A stretch of DNA of 64,000 bases, taken from positions 1-64,000 of the forward strand of contig CAVYDG010000020.1 in the NCBI GenBank assembly GCA_963767245.1, in the 5' to 3' direction. The notes under the pieces were generated by a model, which did no database searches, was not told where the DNA came from, and was given only the letters and a program-made list of their open reading frames with translations. The translations under genes and the position numbers were made by a program. This DNA is from Roseiarcus sp963767245. Lineage in GTDB: Bacteria; Pseudomonadota; Alphaproteobacteria; Rhizobiales; Beijerinckiaceae. Of this stretch, positions 18,798 to 29,181 are shown piece by piece; within the stretch, counting starts at the first letter, position 1, and each line of letters begins with the position of its first letter.

Positions 18798-19760
18798 CTA
18801 TCCGCGCAGGTTGAACACCCGGGACGAGACGAAATAGCCGTCCTCGATCACCCCGAACGCGATCGGCGTCCCGAAGCAGTCGGCGTAGGCCGGCCCCTGC
18901 ACCGGGGCGGGCCCGCGAAGTAGCAGCTTCTGGCCGCGCCTCAGGGTCGCGGCTCCGTCGCGGTCGACAGCCAGGAGGGGGATTTCGGCGAGACCCGCCC
19001 GCACCGGCAGAAGGGCGCGCGCCATCAGTTCCGGATCGTCCGGCAGCCGGTCCAGCGCCACACCGGCATCGGCGGAAAACGGGCCGACCCGGGTCCGGCG
19101 CAATTCGACCACATGGCCGTAGCAGCCGAGCGCGCGGCCGAGATCGCGCGCGATCGCGCGCACGTAAGCGCCCTTGCCGCAGTCGGCCTCAAGTACCGCT
19201 GCGTCCGGTTCAGCCGAGATCAGCTCGAGCCGGTAAACATTGATCGGGCGCGGCTCGATCGCGAAGCTTTCGCCCTCGCGCGCGAGATCGTAAGCGCGCG
19301 CGCCGCCGATCCGGATGGCGGAGAAGGTCGGCGGCGTCTGCAGGATGACGCCGACGAAGCGGGGCAAGAGGGCTTCGATCTCGGCTGGAGCTGGGCGGCG
19401 CGCGGAACGGGCGACGATCTCCCCTTCCGCGTCATCAGTCGCGCTTTCCTCGCCCCAGCGGACGCGGAAGCGGTAGGATTTGGCGCCGTCCTGCACGATC
19501 GGGACGGTCTTGGTCGCCTCGCCGAATGCGACCGGGAGCACGCCGGATGCGAGCGGATCGAGTGTGCCGGCGTGGCCCGCCTTCCTGGCGTTGAACAGGA
19601 ACTTGAGCCGTCCGACCGCCTGGGTCGAGGAGACGCCAGTCGGTTTGTCGAGATTGATCCAGCCGTCGACCTCGACCCGGGACGAGCGCTTCTGCCGGGG
19701 CTTCTCATGCTCGAGCGCCTCGGGGCCGGACGGCTGGTCGTCGCGGGCCTTGTCGGTCAT
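18798..19760 (-). CDS. truB: tRNA pseudouridine(55) synthase
   Basis: Makes pseudouridine 55 in the T-loop of tRNAs; 320 residues, normal. Seen are GWINLDKPTGVSSTQAV, the catalytic-Asp motif AGHAGTLDPLASGVLPV, the RVRWGEESATDDAEGEIV segment and a C-terminal PUA-like domain (LRRGQKLLLRGP). ATG 19760 overlaps the rbfA stop by four bases, so the two are translationally coupled. It is the last gene of the rimP-nusA-ylxR-infB-rbfA-truB cluster; no rpsO or pnp follows here, whereas in many relatives they do. Confidence 0.95.
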   Translation of the reverse strand: MTDKARDDQPSGPEALEHEKPRQKRSSRVEVDGWINLDKPTGVSSTQAVGRLKFLFNARKAGHAGTLDPLASGVLPVAFGEATKTVPIVQDGAKSYRFRVRWGEESATDDAEGEIVARSARRPAPAEIEALLPRFVGVILQTPPTFSAIRIGGARAYDLAREGESFAIEPRPINVYRLELISAEPDAAVLEADCGKGAYVRAIARDLGRALGCYGHVVELRRTRVGPFSADAGVALDRLPDDPELMARALLPVRAGLAEIPLLAVDRDGAATLRRGQKLLLRGPAPVQGPAYADCFGTPIAFGVIEDGYFVSSRVFNLRG

Positions 19761-20170
19761 CGCTGATCCTCGCCGCCACCGCTCTTGAGATCTCGCGCCA
19801 CCTCCGGAGATCTCAGGAGCGCGTCCAGGCGCGCCTGCGCCTCGAAGCTCGTATCGAGGGTGAAGCGCAGATCGGGAGCGAATTTGAGGTTGACGCGCCG
19901 CGCGACGAGAGCGCGCAGCTCCTTCTTGTGGCGGTCGAGCGCCTCGATCGCCGCCCCGGCGCCCTGGCCGCCGAGCGGCATCACCAGGACCGTCGCAAGC
20001 TTGAGATCCGGCGACATGCGCACGGCGGGGATGGTCAAGGGATGGCGGTCGAGCGCATCGTCGCGCACTTCGCCGCGGGCGAGAATCTCGGCGACCGCAT
20101 GGCGGATCAGTTCGCCGACCCGTTCGAGCCTGTGGCTCGCGCCGTGCGGCTTGGAGAAGGAGCGGGGCAT
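19757..20170 (-). CDS. rbfA: 30S ribosome-binding factor A
   Basis: Late 30S maturation factor acting near the 5' end of 16S rRNA; 137 residues. The KH-like fold is recognisable by RLERVGELIRHAVAEILARG, MSPDLKLATVLVMPLGG, LNLKFAPDLRF-type text (here VNLKFAPDLRFTLDTSFE) and a C-terminal acidic-basic tail. ATG 20170 begins the similarity; upstream frame is not conserved. It lies 227 bp after infB, a longer gap than usual in this cluster, and overlaps truB by four bases. Confidence 0.95.
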   Translation of the reverse strand: MPRSFSKPHGASHRLERVGELIRHAVAEILARGEVRDDALDRHPLTIPAVRMSPDLKLATVLVMPLGGQGAGAAIEALDRHKKELRALVARRVNLKFAPDLRFTLDTSFEAQARLDALLRSPEVARDLKSGGGEDQR

Positions 20171-20397
20171 TGCGCTTTCCTTTAGCGAGGCGCGGCGAAC
20201 GTGGGCTGGGCGTCGACCGCCGTGGCGGTTCGACGGCGGGCGCCAAGATTTCAAATCGACCGGAGCTCGACCGAAAAACCGGGCAGCGCCGGCAAGGTCA
20301 GCGCTTCGTCCGGCCCGCGTTCGACGATCGTCCGCCAACCGGCTGGCCCGGGGCGGTGACGTGAGTTCGCATGGGTCTTCGTTCCGTCCGCCGCCCG

Positions 20398-23039
20398 TTA
20401 CAGTGTGCGGCGGATCTCCTCGACGCTGTAGCACTCGATGACGTCGCCGACCCGCATGTCCTGGTAGTTCTCGAACGCCATGCCGCATTCCTGTCCGGCC
20501 TGCACTTGGGCGACTTCATCCTTGAAGCGCTTGAGCGTCGACAGCTTGCCCTCGTGCACGACCACGCTGTCCCGGATGAGGCGCACGTGCGCGCCGCGCT
20601 GCACGACACCATCGGTCACGCGGCAGCCGGCCACCGTGCCAATCTTGGAAATGTTGAACAATTCGAGAATTTGCGCATTGCCCAACATCGTCTCACGCAA
20701 AGTCGGCGCAAGCATCCCCGAGAGAGCCGCCTTCACGTCGTCGACCAGATTGTAGATGATGTTGTAGTAACGGATCTCGACGCCGTCCTGCTCGGCGAGG
20801 TCCCGCGCCTCCTTATTCGCGCGCACGTTGAAGCCAAGGATGACCGCCTTCGAGGCCGTGGCCAAAGTCACGTCGGATTCGGTTATGCCGCCGGCCGCGC
20901 CATGGATGACCCGCGCCATGACTTCGTCGTTGCCAAGCTTTTCGAGCGCTGAAGTGATCGCCTCGACCGATCCCTGCACATCGCCCTTGAGGACGATCGG
21001 CATCTCTTTGTGACCCGCCGCTTTGAGATTGCTCATCATGTCGGCAAGCGAGGTCCTTGCGGCAGGCCCGCGCGCGGCGAGGTTCTCTCGCCTCTGGCGC
21101 TCCCGATATTCGGTGATTTCTCTCGCGCGCGCTTCCGTTTCGACCACGGCAACCCGATCGCCGGCCTCCGGCGCGCCTGAGAATCCGAGCACCTCAACTG
21201 GCCTTGAGGGTCCAGCCGACTCGAGTGTTTCGCCCTTATCGTCGATCAGCGCTCTGACGCGGCCCCAGTGCGAGCCGGCGACAACAAGCGCCCCGACCCT
21301 GAGCGTACCCCGTTGCACGAGCACCGTCGCCACCGGCCCGCGGCCGCGGTCGAGCCGTGCTTCGATGACCGTGCCCTCCGCACTGCGGTCCGGGTCGGCG
21401 ACGAGATCGAGCAGCTCCGCCTGCAGCGCAATCGCTTCGAGAAGCTTGTCGAGATTGGTCCCCTTTGTCGCCGACACTTCAACCGCAAGGGTATCGCCGC
21501 CAAACGCTTCGACCTGCACGTCATGCTGCAGCAGCTCCTGCATCACCCGCTGGGGATCGGCTTCGGGCTTGTCGATCTTGTTGACGGCGACGATGATCGG
21601 GGCCTTGGCCGCCTTGGCGTGGCGGATCGCCTCGATCGTCTGCGGCATGACGCCATCGTCGGCGGCCACGACCAGTACGACGATGTCGGTGACTTTCGCG
21701 CCGCGCGCGCGCATGGCAGTGAAGGCCGCGTGGCCTGGCGTGTCGATGAAGGTGATCGTCTCGCCGCCGGGCGCGACGACCTGATAGGCGCCGATGTGCT
21801 GAGTGATGCCGCCGGCTTCGCCCGCCACCACGTTGGCGTGGCGGATCGCGTCGAGCAGCGAGGTCTTGCCGTGATCGACATGGCCCATGATGGTGACGAT
21901 GGGTGGGCGCGCAACGGGCGCGCCTTCTTCGTCGGGCCGATCGAACAGGCCTTCCTCGACGTCGGATTCGGCGACCCGCTTGACGGAATGCCCCATCTCC
22001 TCGGCGACGAGCTGGGCGGTGTCGGCGTCGAGCACGTCGGTCAGCGTCACCATGCGGCCCTGGCGCATCAGGAGCTTGATCACGTCGACAGCGCGCTCGG
22101 ACATGCGGCTGGCAAGCTCCTGGATCGTGATCGCCTCAGGCAGCACGATCTCGCGGGCGATTTTCTCTTTGTGGTCCTGCGCGCCGTGACCCTTCAGCCG
22201 CTGGGTGCGCCGACGGAACGCGGCGACCGAGCGCGTGCGTTCTTCCTCGCCCGAGGTCGCGCTGGTGACTGTGAGGCGGCCGCGGTTGCGCTGCTCGCCG
22301 CCGCGTGGCGGGCGCGGCGTCGGGACGATGACCTTTTGTCCCGGCAGGACCAGCGCCGGCCGCCGTATGACGCGCTTGGCTTCGTCCTCCTCGCCGGCTG
22401 CGCGCGCGAGCGCTCCAGGCAGGCTGGCGCCAGGCGCGGTCGGGGCCACGCGGGGGATCGACGGGGACGGCGCCGGCTCGCCGCCGGACAGGCGCCTTCG
22501 CGCCTCGTCCTCCGACTGACGCCTGAAATTGGCTTCCTGGGCGCGGCGGAGCTCCTCGTCACGCTTGCGCGCCTCAGCGGCCTCGCGTTCAAGACGGTCG
22601 CGCGCCTCGCGCTCGCGCCGAGCCCCGGCGTCCGCCTCCTGCCGGCGGCGGTCCTCCTCCTCATGCGCCCGCGCGTCGATCAGCGCCCGGGCGCGCGCCT
22701 CGCGCTGCTCGGCGGTCAGAGTGGGCAGGACGACCCCCGTCTTGGGCGGGGCGGCGCCGCAGGTTTGGCCGGCGCAACGGGCGCGGGCCTCACTGCAGCG
22801 GCCAGAATGGGCTTAGCTGGCTGAGCGGCGATCTGGGCCGTAGCGGTGGCCGGCGCCCCGACGGGCGGCGCCTCGCCCGGCGTCAAAATGCGGCGCTTCA
22901 CCTTCTCGACGACGACCGTCTTGCTGCGCCCGTGCGAAAAGCTCTGCCGGACCGAGCCCTGCTCAACCGGGCGCTTCAGGTGCAGCGTCGCCTTCGGCGG
23001 GGCACCCATAGACTTGTCGGTATTGTTCGTTTCACTCAT
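20398..23039 (-). CDS. infB: Translation initiation factor IF-2 (one frameshift in the N-terminal linker)
   Basis: GTPase that places initiator tRNA on the 30S subunit. Reading from ATG 23039: a basic N-terminal region (RRILTPGEAPPVG), an Ala/Pro linker, a long charged coiled coil of Glu/Arg repeats, the IF2_N domain (EIVLPEAITIQELASRMSER), then the G domain with TIMGHVDHGKTSLLDAIR, DTPGHAAFTAMRARG and VNKIDKPEADP, and the C-terminal domains ending CYSVEEIRRTL. The frame breaks near 22,725-22,745, inside the linker, in a C-rich run (the plus strand reads GGGCGGGGCGGCG); one base added or removed joins PPKTGVVLPTLT-like sequence. The gene is essential, so an assembly indel is far more likely than a real mutation. 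Confidence 0.93.
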
Positions 23040-23047
23040 ACCTATTC

Positions 23048-23762
23048 CTAACCGCCTGGCTTTTCAGCCAATTTTGTGGGCCTGCCAAGCGTTCCGGCCG
23101 CATCGGCCGGAGCGCCGCCGCGCTCTGTCCTGGTTGTCGCGTCCGCTTCGCTCGCGCGATAGCGGCGCAAACGATCCGCCCTTGCGAGAAAGGCCGAACT
23201 CGCTGCGCCTTGTTTGAGTGCTGCATGTATCACATTTGCCCTCCCCAATGCCAAATCCAATTGACGCGACGTAAACAGATCGACGCGGGCGACGGCCTTC
23301 GCCTCCCGGCCGAGTTTTGCGGTCAGGACCTGGGCTCGCTTGGCCGCCCCGTCGGGCGCGCCGTCGCTCGCCTGAATAAGCGCCGTGACGCCGCCGGACC
23401 CGATCGCCGAGTTCAACTTTGAACGCGCCGGCAACGACGCCGCCGGCTTTGTTGGCCAGCGACAGCGACTGTAGCGCGTCACGCTCCAGGAGGGCGTCGA
23501 CCGCCTCGGCGAGCGAAGCCGGCGCCTGCGCCTTGGCGCGGAACGCGCGCGAGAACGCTTGTTTCGAGGCCGCCCGTTTTACCGTCTCGAAGCTCAACCG
23601 CGTCCATACCCCGCGGCCGGGCAGCTTGCGGCGGATATCGGGCACAACCGACCCATCGGGGCCAAGGGCGAAGCGCAGCATCGCTTCGGGGACGTCTTTG
23701 GTCCCCGTCACAATGCAGGTCCGCTCCGACCCGGCTTCGTCGCTCAAGCTCCCGGTCCGCAA
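23048..23762 (-). CDS. YlxR-family RNA-binding protein (DUF448), frameshifted in the assembly
   Basis: Small nucleic-acid-binding protein always found between nusA and infB; in alphaproteobacteria it is fused to an L7Ae-like domain. The N-terminal half shows the YlxR signature RTCIVTGTKDVPEAMLRFAL and GRGVWTRLSFETV; the second half (KVE..AIGSGGVTALIQASDGA, then AANVIHAALK-like helix) is in another frame. The break lies at 23409-23414 in GAGTTC, which on the gene strand is GAACTC; removing the C gives GAATC and removing a following G also restores the frame. The start is uncertain: TTG 23762 is the best I see. The C-terminus overlaps closely with infB (8 bp gap). Confidence 0.75.
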
Positions 23763-23782
23763 TCGAACAGTCCCGGCGCTGT

Positions 23783-25385
23783 TCAGGCGCCTTCGCCTTC
23801 CTCTGCTTGTGGGGAGGCCTGAGGCGCGGGCGCCTCAATCCACCCCGCGCGCACGCGCGCATCCAGGATCATGGCGTCCGCCTGCGCCCGCGAAACCTCG
23901 AAGCCGGTGAGATAGCCAGGCTTCGCCGTCTCGCCGCTTTCGCCCCGTTCAGTCCAGCCGACGAGGTCGTCGCTGGCGCAATCGGCCAGATCCTCGAGCG
24001 TCTTGACGCCGTTCTCACCGAGCTTGACCAGCATCGGCGTGGTGAGGCCCTCGATCTCCTTGAGATCGTCCGACACCCCCAACGCCTTGCGCTGGTTGTC
24101 GAACTCGGCTTCGATCCGGGCCAGGTGCCCTTGCGCGCGCGCCTGGATTTCGGCCGCGGTGTCGGCGTCGAAGCCTTCGATCGATGCGAGCTCGCGCGGC
24201 TCGACATAGGCGATTTCCTCGACCGTGCGGAAGCCTTCCGAGGCAAGGAGCTGGGCGACCGTCTCGTCGACGTCGAGCGCATCCATGAAGGTCTGCGTGC
24301 GCTCGGCGAACTCTTTCTGCCGGCGCTCGGATTCTTCTGCTTCGGTCAGGATGTCGATGTCCCAGCCGGTGAGCTGCGAGGCGAGGCGCACATTCTGCCC
24401 GCGCCGGCCGATCGCCAGCGACAGCTGATCGTCAGGAACGACGACCTCGATGCGGGTCGAAATCTTCGTCGAGCACGACCTTCATCACCTCGGCCGGCTG
24501 AAGCGCGTTGACGATGAAGGTCGCGGCGTCCGGCGACCAGGGAATGATGTCGATTTTCTCGCCCTGCAATTCATTGACGACCGCCTGCACGCGCGAGCCG
24601 CGCATGCCGACGCAGGCGCCTACGGGATCGATCGAGGAATCGTTCGACATGACCGCGATCTTGGCGCGCGAGCCGGGATCTCGGGCCACCGACTTCACCT
24701 CGACGATGCCGTCGTAAATTTCGGGTACTTCCTGGGCAAACAGCTTGGAGGTGAATTGCGGATGGGTGCGGGAAAGGAAAATCTGCGGGCCGCGGGCCTC
24801 GCGCCGGACGTCGTAGACATAGGCGCGGATCCGGTCGCCCGGCCGGAACATCTCGCGCGGGATCAATTCGTCGCGCCGCACGACCGCCTCGCCCGCGCCG
24901 GAGCCGCCGAGATCGACCACGACGTTGCCGTATTCGACCCGCTTGACCGCGCCGTTGATGATGTCGCCAATTCTGTCCTTGTAGACGTCGTATTGTTTGT
25001 CGCGCTCGGCTTCGCGGATCTTCTGCACCAGCACCTGTTTGGACGCCTGGGCGGGGATGCGGCCGTAGTCGAATGGCGGCAGCGATTCGGCGATCCAGTC
25101 GCCGATCTGGGCCGAGGGGTTCTTTTTCTGCGCTTCCGCGAGCGTCATCTGGGTCGCGTCATTCTCGACCTCGTCGACGACGAGGAGCAGCCGAGAGAAA
25201 CGGATTTCGCCGGTTTTCGGATTGATTTCGGCCCGGACTTCGGTTTCCTGGCCATAGCGCGAACGCGCAGCCTTCTGCATCGCGTCTTCCATCGACGCGA
25301 GCACGATTCCGCGGTCGATTGATTTTTCCCGCGCGACCGCATCGACGATCTGCAGGAGTTCAAGTCTGTTGGCGCTAACGGCCAT
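23783..25385 (-). CDS. nusA: Transcription termination/antitermination factor NusA (one frameshift)
   Basis: RNA polymerase-associated pausing and antitermination factor. The N-terminal domain (MAVSANRLELLQIVDAVARE), S1 domain (GAVKRVEYGNVVVDLG), KH1 (VGACVGMRGSRVQAVVNEL) and KH2 (DQLSLAIGRRGQNVRLASQ) are followed by two C-terminal helix-hairpin repeats (LLASEGFRTVEEIAY; LGENGVKTLEDLAD). The frame breaks after VLDED: the plus strand has GAAATC at 24459-24464, that is GATTTC on the gene strand. Deleting one T gives STRIEVVVPDDQLSLAIG, the expected KH2 entry, and creates a GATTC site. NusA is essential in most bacteria, so the break is probably an assembly error. The start overlaps the rimP end by 11 bp. 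Confidence 0.93.
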
Positions 25386-26130
25386 TGTGGTCTCCTCTAT
25401 CAGGCCCGAGCGGCTTTGCCGCCGCGCCGCGGGCCGCGGCTTTGCGTTGGTTCGATTTCATCCCTGGCGCGACGCCGGGATTGTCGTTGTCGTTCCGGCC
25501 AACGTCAGTGGCGCCGCCCTTGAGCCGTTTTGCGTCCTTGAGGGCCGCTTTCTCACGCGTCAGCGCGGCGCGGATAAGATCGTCGGTCAGCACCAGTCTC
25601 GCCTCCGCCATGGCGCGGATCGGTAGTTCCACCTCGGTCTCGCTCATGTCGTCGCCGACCAGGCTCATCCGCACCGCCGGCGCTTCGGCTCCCGGCGCGA
25701 CCGCCGTGAGGCGTCCGCGAAAACGCTTGCGGCCATTGACCGCGGCCGCCATCTCAATTCGCGCCTCATGGCCGATCGCGCGGGCGAAATCCAATTCGCG
25801 CACCAGAGGGCGATCGATGCCGGGCGAGGAAATCTCGAGCCGGTAGGCCTGCGTCATCGGCTCCTCGACGTCGAACGCGGGCGACAGCGCCTGGCTCAGG
25901 CGCTCGCAATCCTCGATCGACATCGTCCCGTTGGGCCGCTCCGCCATGATCTGAAGCGTCGCCCCCGCGGCGGCGGAAATCTTGACCCGGACCAGCCGGT
26001 AGCCAAGATCCCGCGCGACCTGCGCCGCGATGCGGCCGACGCGCTGGCTTGCGGGCAAATCCTCGATCAGGCGCGCCTCGTCGAGCCCTTCGACGGGCTC
26101 GACGGCAATTCCATGCGGCGCTTCAACCAT
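25375..26130 (-). CDS. rimP: Ribosome maturation factor RimP
   Basis: 30S assembly factor; 251 residues with the N-terminal RimP domain (GYRLVRVKISAAAGATLQIM; TMSIEDCERLSQALSPAFD; YRLEISSPGIDRPLV) and the C-terminal SH3-like domain (RFRGRLTAVAPG), then a long basic tail (residues about 200-251) typical of alphaproteobacterial members. It is the first gene of the cluster, overlaps nusA by 11 bp, and is preceded by an attenuator-like leader. Confidence 0.95.
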   Translation of the reverse strand: MVEAPHGIAVEPVEGLDEARLIEDLPASQRVGRIAAQVARDLGYRLVRVKISAAAGATLQIMAERPNGTMSIEDCERLSQALSPAFDVEEPMTQAYRLEISSPGIDRPLVRELDFARAIGHEARIEMAAAVNGRKRFRGRLTAVAPGAEAPAVRMSLVGDDMSETEVELPIRAMAEARLVLTDDLIRAALTREKAALKDAKRLKGGATDVGRNDNDNPGVAPGMKSNQRKAAARGAAAKPLGPDRGDHNGR

Positions 26131-26147
26131 GCGACCTTGGCGGCAAT

Positions 26148-26204
26148 AAAAAAGAGCGGGTCCCTGCCGGGGCCCACTCTCAACTTGTCTCTTCGAGGAG
26201 AGTT
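26148..26204 (-). promoter_or_regulatory. Attenuator-like leader of rimP (terminator with competing upstream pairing)
   Basis: On the reverse strand a GC-rich stem (26154-26179, arms GAGTGGGCCCC and GGGACCCGCTC) is followed by six U (26148-26153) and lies only 17 bp before the rimP start, so it can stop transcription before the operon. An upstream ACTCTC (26198-26203) is complementary to GAGAGT (26176-26181), which overlaps the 5' arm of the terminator; the two pairings exclude each other. Premature terminators before rimP are known in Alphaproteobacteria, where an RNA family named the rimP leader is described. The signal is not known to me. Confidence 0.7.
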
Positions 26205-26257
26205 ATGAGATGTCGTTAGGCGCCATATAGGCCAAGAAGCCCCAAGGCGCAAGGCCC

Positions 26258-26785
26258 CTAGCCGGGTTTCAGCGACAAGCTCATCAACAGCTCGTCGTAA
26301 TAATCGTCGCCGATCTTGAGCGCCCGATGTTCAAGCCCATAGGCCGTGAAACCCGCCTTTTCGTAAAGCCGCACAGCCGCGGCGTTGGCGCTTCCTACCG
26401 CCAACAAAATCTCCTCGACGGCGGCGGCTGCGTTGCTCGTCAATTGCACGAGCAGAGCGGTCGCGAGCCCCGTCCTTCTCGCGCGAGGCGCGACGAACAT
26501 GCCCCACAGTCTTGCTTTGTGGCTCGACTTGCCCGCCTGCGGAATGTGAAGAGCGGCTATGCCGGCGAGAGTGCCGCCATCGCTCCAGCCGCCGAGGACG
26601 ATGTTGTTCTCCAGCCGGTCCGCGAACCACGCGAGCGGCTGCGAGGCCTCGTGCTCATAAGACGCGCCAAAAGCCTCCGGGCAGTTCCGCAGCCCGATAA
26701 GGCGCAGATCCCGATAGGATTCGGCGTCCGCCGTGGCGAGGCGCCGGATAAGAAACGGACTTGCAGGGGCGTTCCCCGCGCCCAT
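26258..26785 (-). CDS. GNAT-family N-acetyltransferase
   Basis: A 175-residue acetyl-CoA-dependent acetyltransferase. The GNAT core is visible: LIRRLATADAESYRDLRL at the start, WGMFVAPRARRTGLATALL (the acetyl-CoA pyrophosphate loop, here RARRTG in place of the common QGxGxG/A), and ILLAVGSANAAAVRLYEKAGF with the conserved Tyr near the end. The acceptor is unknown. It lies 18 bp downstream of the acyl-CoA synthetase gene on the same strand and may be co-transcribed with it. Confidence 0.85.
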   Translation of the reverse strand: MGAGNAPASPFLIRRLATADAESYRDLRLIGLRNCPEAFGASYEHEASQPLAWFADRLENNIVLGGWSDGGTLAGIAALHIPQAGKSSHKARLWGMFVAPRARRTGLATALLVQLTSNAAAAVEEILLAVGSANAAAVRLYEKAGFTAYGLEHRALKIGDDYYDELLMSLSLKPG

Positions 26786-26803
26786 GGCGCCCTCGCGCCG
26801 CCT

Positions 26804-28432
26804 TCACGCCGTTGGCAGCTTATAGCCCTTGAAGGTCTCGCGCAGCCTGAGCTTGTTGATCTTGCCGGTGGCGGTATGGGGGATTTCCTTCACCACCTGC
26901 ATGTCGTCGGGCATCCACCATTTGGCGATACGTGGCTTCAGATAGTCGAGGACCTCCTCGGTCTTGGGCGCATGCCCTTCCTTCGCCACGACGACGAGGA
27001 GCGGCCGCTCGTCCCATTTCGGGTGGGCGACGCCGATCACCGCCGCCTCGGCGACGTCGGGGTGGCCGACGGCCAGATTCTCGATGTCGATGGTCGAGAT
27101 CCATTCGCCGCCGGACTTGATCACGTCCTTGGCGCGATCGGTGATCTGCATGACGCCGTCGGGGTCGATCGTGGCGACGTCGCCGGTATCGAAGAACCCT
27201 TTCTCGTCGAGGACGTTGCCGCCCTCGCCCTTAAAATAGCTTTCGACCACGGCGAAGCCCTTGACCTTGAGCCGGCCGAAACGCTTGCCGTCCCACGGCA
27301 GCTCTTTGTTCTCATCGTCGACGATCTTCATCTCGACCCCGAACGGCGACCAGCCCTGCTTGCATTTGAGCGCCAGCTTTTCCTTGTGCGGGAGCGCCAT
27401 CTGGGTCGGCTTGAACGAGCCGACCGTTCCGAGCGGGCTCATTTCGGTCATGCCCCAGGCGTGGCGCACTTCGATGCCGTAGTCTTCCTCGAAGGCGCGG
27501 ATCACTTCGGGCGGACAGGCCGAGCCGCCGATGACGACGAGCTTGAGCGTTGACAGCGTCTTGGCCTCCTTGCGCAGGTAGTGCAGCAAACCGAGCCATA
27601 CCGTCGGGACGGCCGCGGACATCGTCACTTTTTCGGTTTCGAGCAGGTCGTGGACCGAGGCGCCGTCGAGCCTCGCCCCCGGCATCACCATTCGCGCGCC
27701 GCGAATGAGGCAGGCGAGCGCCAGGCCCCAGGAGTTGGCGTGAAACATCGGTACGATCGGCAGAACCGTGTCGGAGGCGTTGAGCGTCAGGGTTTCGGGG
27801 CCGGTCGCCATCATCGAATGCAGGACGTTCGAGCGATGCGAATAGAGCACGCCCTTGGGATGGCCGGTGGTGCCCGAGGTGTAGCAGAGGCCCGCGGCGG
27901 TACGCTCGTCGAATTCCTTCCAGGCAAAGTCGCTCTCGACCTCTCCGATCCAGTCCTCGTAGGCGACGGCGTTCTTGAGCCTGGTCGAGGGCATGTGGGC
28001 GGCGTCGGTGAGAACGACGAAGCGCTCGACCGTCGGCAGCTTGTCGGCGATCGCCTCCATGAGCGGAACGAAGGTGAGATCGATCAGCGCCATCCGGTCT
28101 TCGGCGTCGTTCATGATCCAGGCGATCTGCTCGGGGAAGAGACGCGGATTGACGGTGTGGTAGACCGCGCCGGCGCCGGCGATGCCGTACCAGCTCTCGA
28201 GATGGCGATAGCCGTTCCAGGCCAGCGTCGCGACCCGGTCGCCGAGCCTGACGCCATCGCGGTCGAGCCTTTTGGCGACCTTGAGCGCCCGTTGGCGAAT
28301 GGCGCGATAGTTCGTGGAGTGCATCGGCCCTTCGATCGTCCGCGACGCCACTTCCTGCCCAGGAAACTGGATGGCGGCGAAATCGATCACCTTATGCATG
28401 AGCAGGGGCCATTCCTGCATCCGTCCCAACAT
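26804..28432 (-). CDS. Long-chain/medium-chain acyl-CoA synthetase (AMP-forming)
   Basis: Activates a carboxylic acid to its CoA thioester through an acyl-AMP; 542 residues. Motifs in order: CYTSGTTGHPKGVLYSHRS (AMP binding), VPMFHANSWGL, HAWGMTEMSPLGTV, GFFDTGDVATIDPDGVMQI and the C-terminal KSGGEWISTIDIEN and TATGKINKLRLRE (catalytic lysine). These match the FadD3-like/AlkK branch of fatty-acyl-CoA ligases. I chose ATG 28432 (GGGAG upstream); a longer frame to 28573 is not conserved. A MarR gene is divergent across 170 bp and is the likely regulator. Confidence 0.9.
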   Translation of the reverse strand: MLGRMQEWPLLMHKVIDFAAIQFPGQEVASRTIEGPMHSTNYRAIRQRALKVAKRLDRDGVRLGDRVATLAWNGYRHLESWYGIAGAGAVYHTVNPRLFPEQIAWIMNDAEDRMALIDLTFVPLMEAIADKLPTVERFVVLTDAAHMPSTRLKNAVAYEDWIGEVESDFAWKEFDERTAAGLCYTSGTTGHPKGVLYSHRSNVLHSMMATGPETLTLNASDTVLPIVPMFHANSWGLALACLIRGARMVMPGARLDGASVHDLLETEKVTMSAAVPTVWLGLLHYLRKEAKTLSTLKLVVIGGSACPPEVIRAFEEDYGIEVRHAWGMTEMSPLGTVGSFKPTQMALPHKEKLALKCKQGWSPFGVEMKIVDDENKELPWDGKRFGRLKVKGFAVVESYFKGEGGNVLDEKGFFDTGDVATIDPDGVMQITDRAKDVIKSGGEWISTIDIENLAVGHPDVAEAAVIGVAHPKWDERPLLVVVAKEGHAPKTEEVLDYLKPRIAKWWMPDDMQVVKEIPHTATGKINKLRLRETFKGYKLPTA

Positions 28433-28602
28433 GCGTTTGCTCCCGATTCGCCTTATCAGCGCTTGATTGCGGCGCGCGGATTGTTCATGGACTAGCACCT
28501 TGGCGCCGCGTACGCTGGTTTGCAAACATCGCAGGTGGAACTTCGCGCGTGTCCTGAGGTCTTGCGCCGTCACACGCCCTCCATCTTGAGGAGACGAGCC
28601 CG

Positions 28603-29079
28603 ATGCCCGACCGGCTGAACTCCGACCGCTCCGTCCGGGTCTGGTTCCGTCTGATCCGGCTCGAGGCGCGGATGCAGGCGGCGGTCGGCGAGCGCCTGCG
28701 CGAACTCGGTATCTCGATTCCGCAATGCGACGTCCTGACCACGCTGACCGAGCAGGAGGGCGTCAGCCAGCAGGAACTGGCCAAGCGGCTCTACGTCACC
28801 AAGGGCAACATCTCGGGCCTGATCGACCGCCTGGCGGAGGCCGGCCGGGTCGAGCGTCGGTCGACTGCCGTCGACCGGCGCCAGCACCTGATCTACCTCA
28901 CCGAGGCAGGCCGCCGGATGGCCGAGAGGGCGATCGCGGTCCAGCACCGCTGGATCGGCTCGACCTTGGGGAGAATGGCGGACGCCGACCTCGAGGCCCT
29001 TGAGACGCAGCTCGTCGCCTTGCGCGACCTCGTGCGCGACCGGGCGTCGCCGGCCGCGGCGAAGACCGCGAAGGTCTGA
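28603..29079 (+). CDS. MarR-family transcriptional regulator
   Basis: A 158-residue winged-helix repressor of the MarR type: a dimerisation helix (VRVWFRLIRLEARMQAAVG), recognition region SQQELAKRLYVTKGNISGLIDRL, wing RRSTAVDRRQHLIYLTEAG, and C-terminal helices. Start ATG 28603 follows GAGGAG. It is divergent from the acyl-CoA synthetase, and MarR proteins commonly control the adjacent divergent gene in response to an acyl-CoA or aromatic ligand; that is inference. No palindromic operator was confirmed by eye in the 170 bp between them. Confidence 0.9.
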   Translation: MPDRLNSDRSVRVWFRLIRLEARMQAAVGERLRELGISIPQCDVLTTLTEQEGVSQQELAKRLYVTKGNISGLIDRLAEAGRVERRSTAVDRRQHLIYLTEAGRRMAERAIAVQHRWIGSTLGRMADADLEALETQLVALRDLVRDRASPAAAKTAKV

Positions 29080-29181
29080 GGGAGCGAGGGCCATTTGGCT
29101 CCGGTTTCGGGCGAATCCAATGGGTTGCGGCGCCATTTCGTTCCGACCCGCCCGTCGTATAACATATTACGCAAGTATAAT

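Noticed and set aside
20640..22449. Shorter infB beginning at GTG 22449
   Set aside because: The same frame continues upstream as the charged coiled coil up to about 22,740, and the N-terminal domain is in the next frame from 23039; a short start would cut a conserved region.
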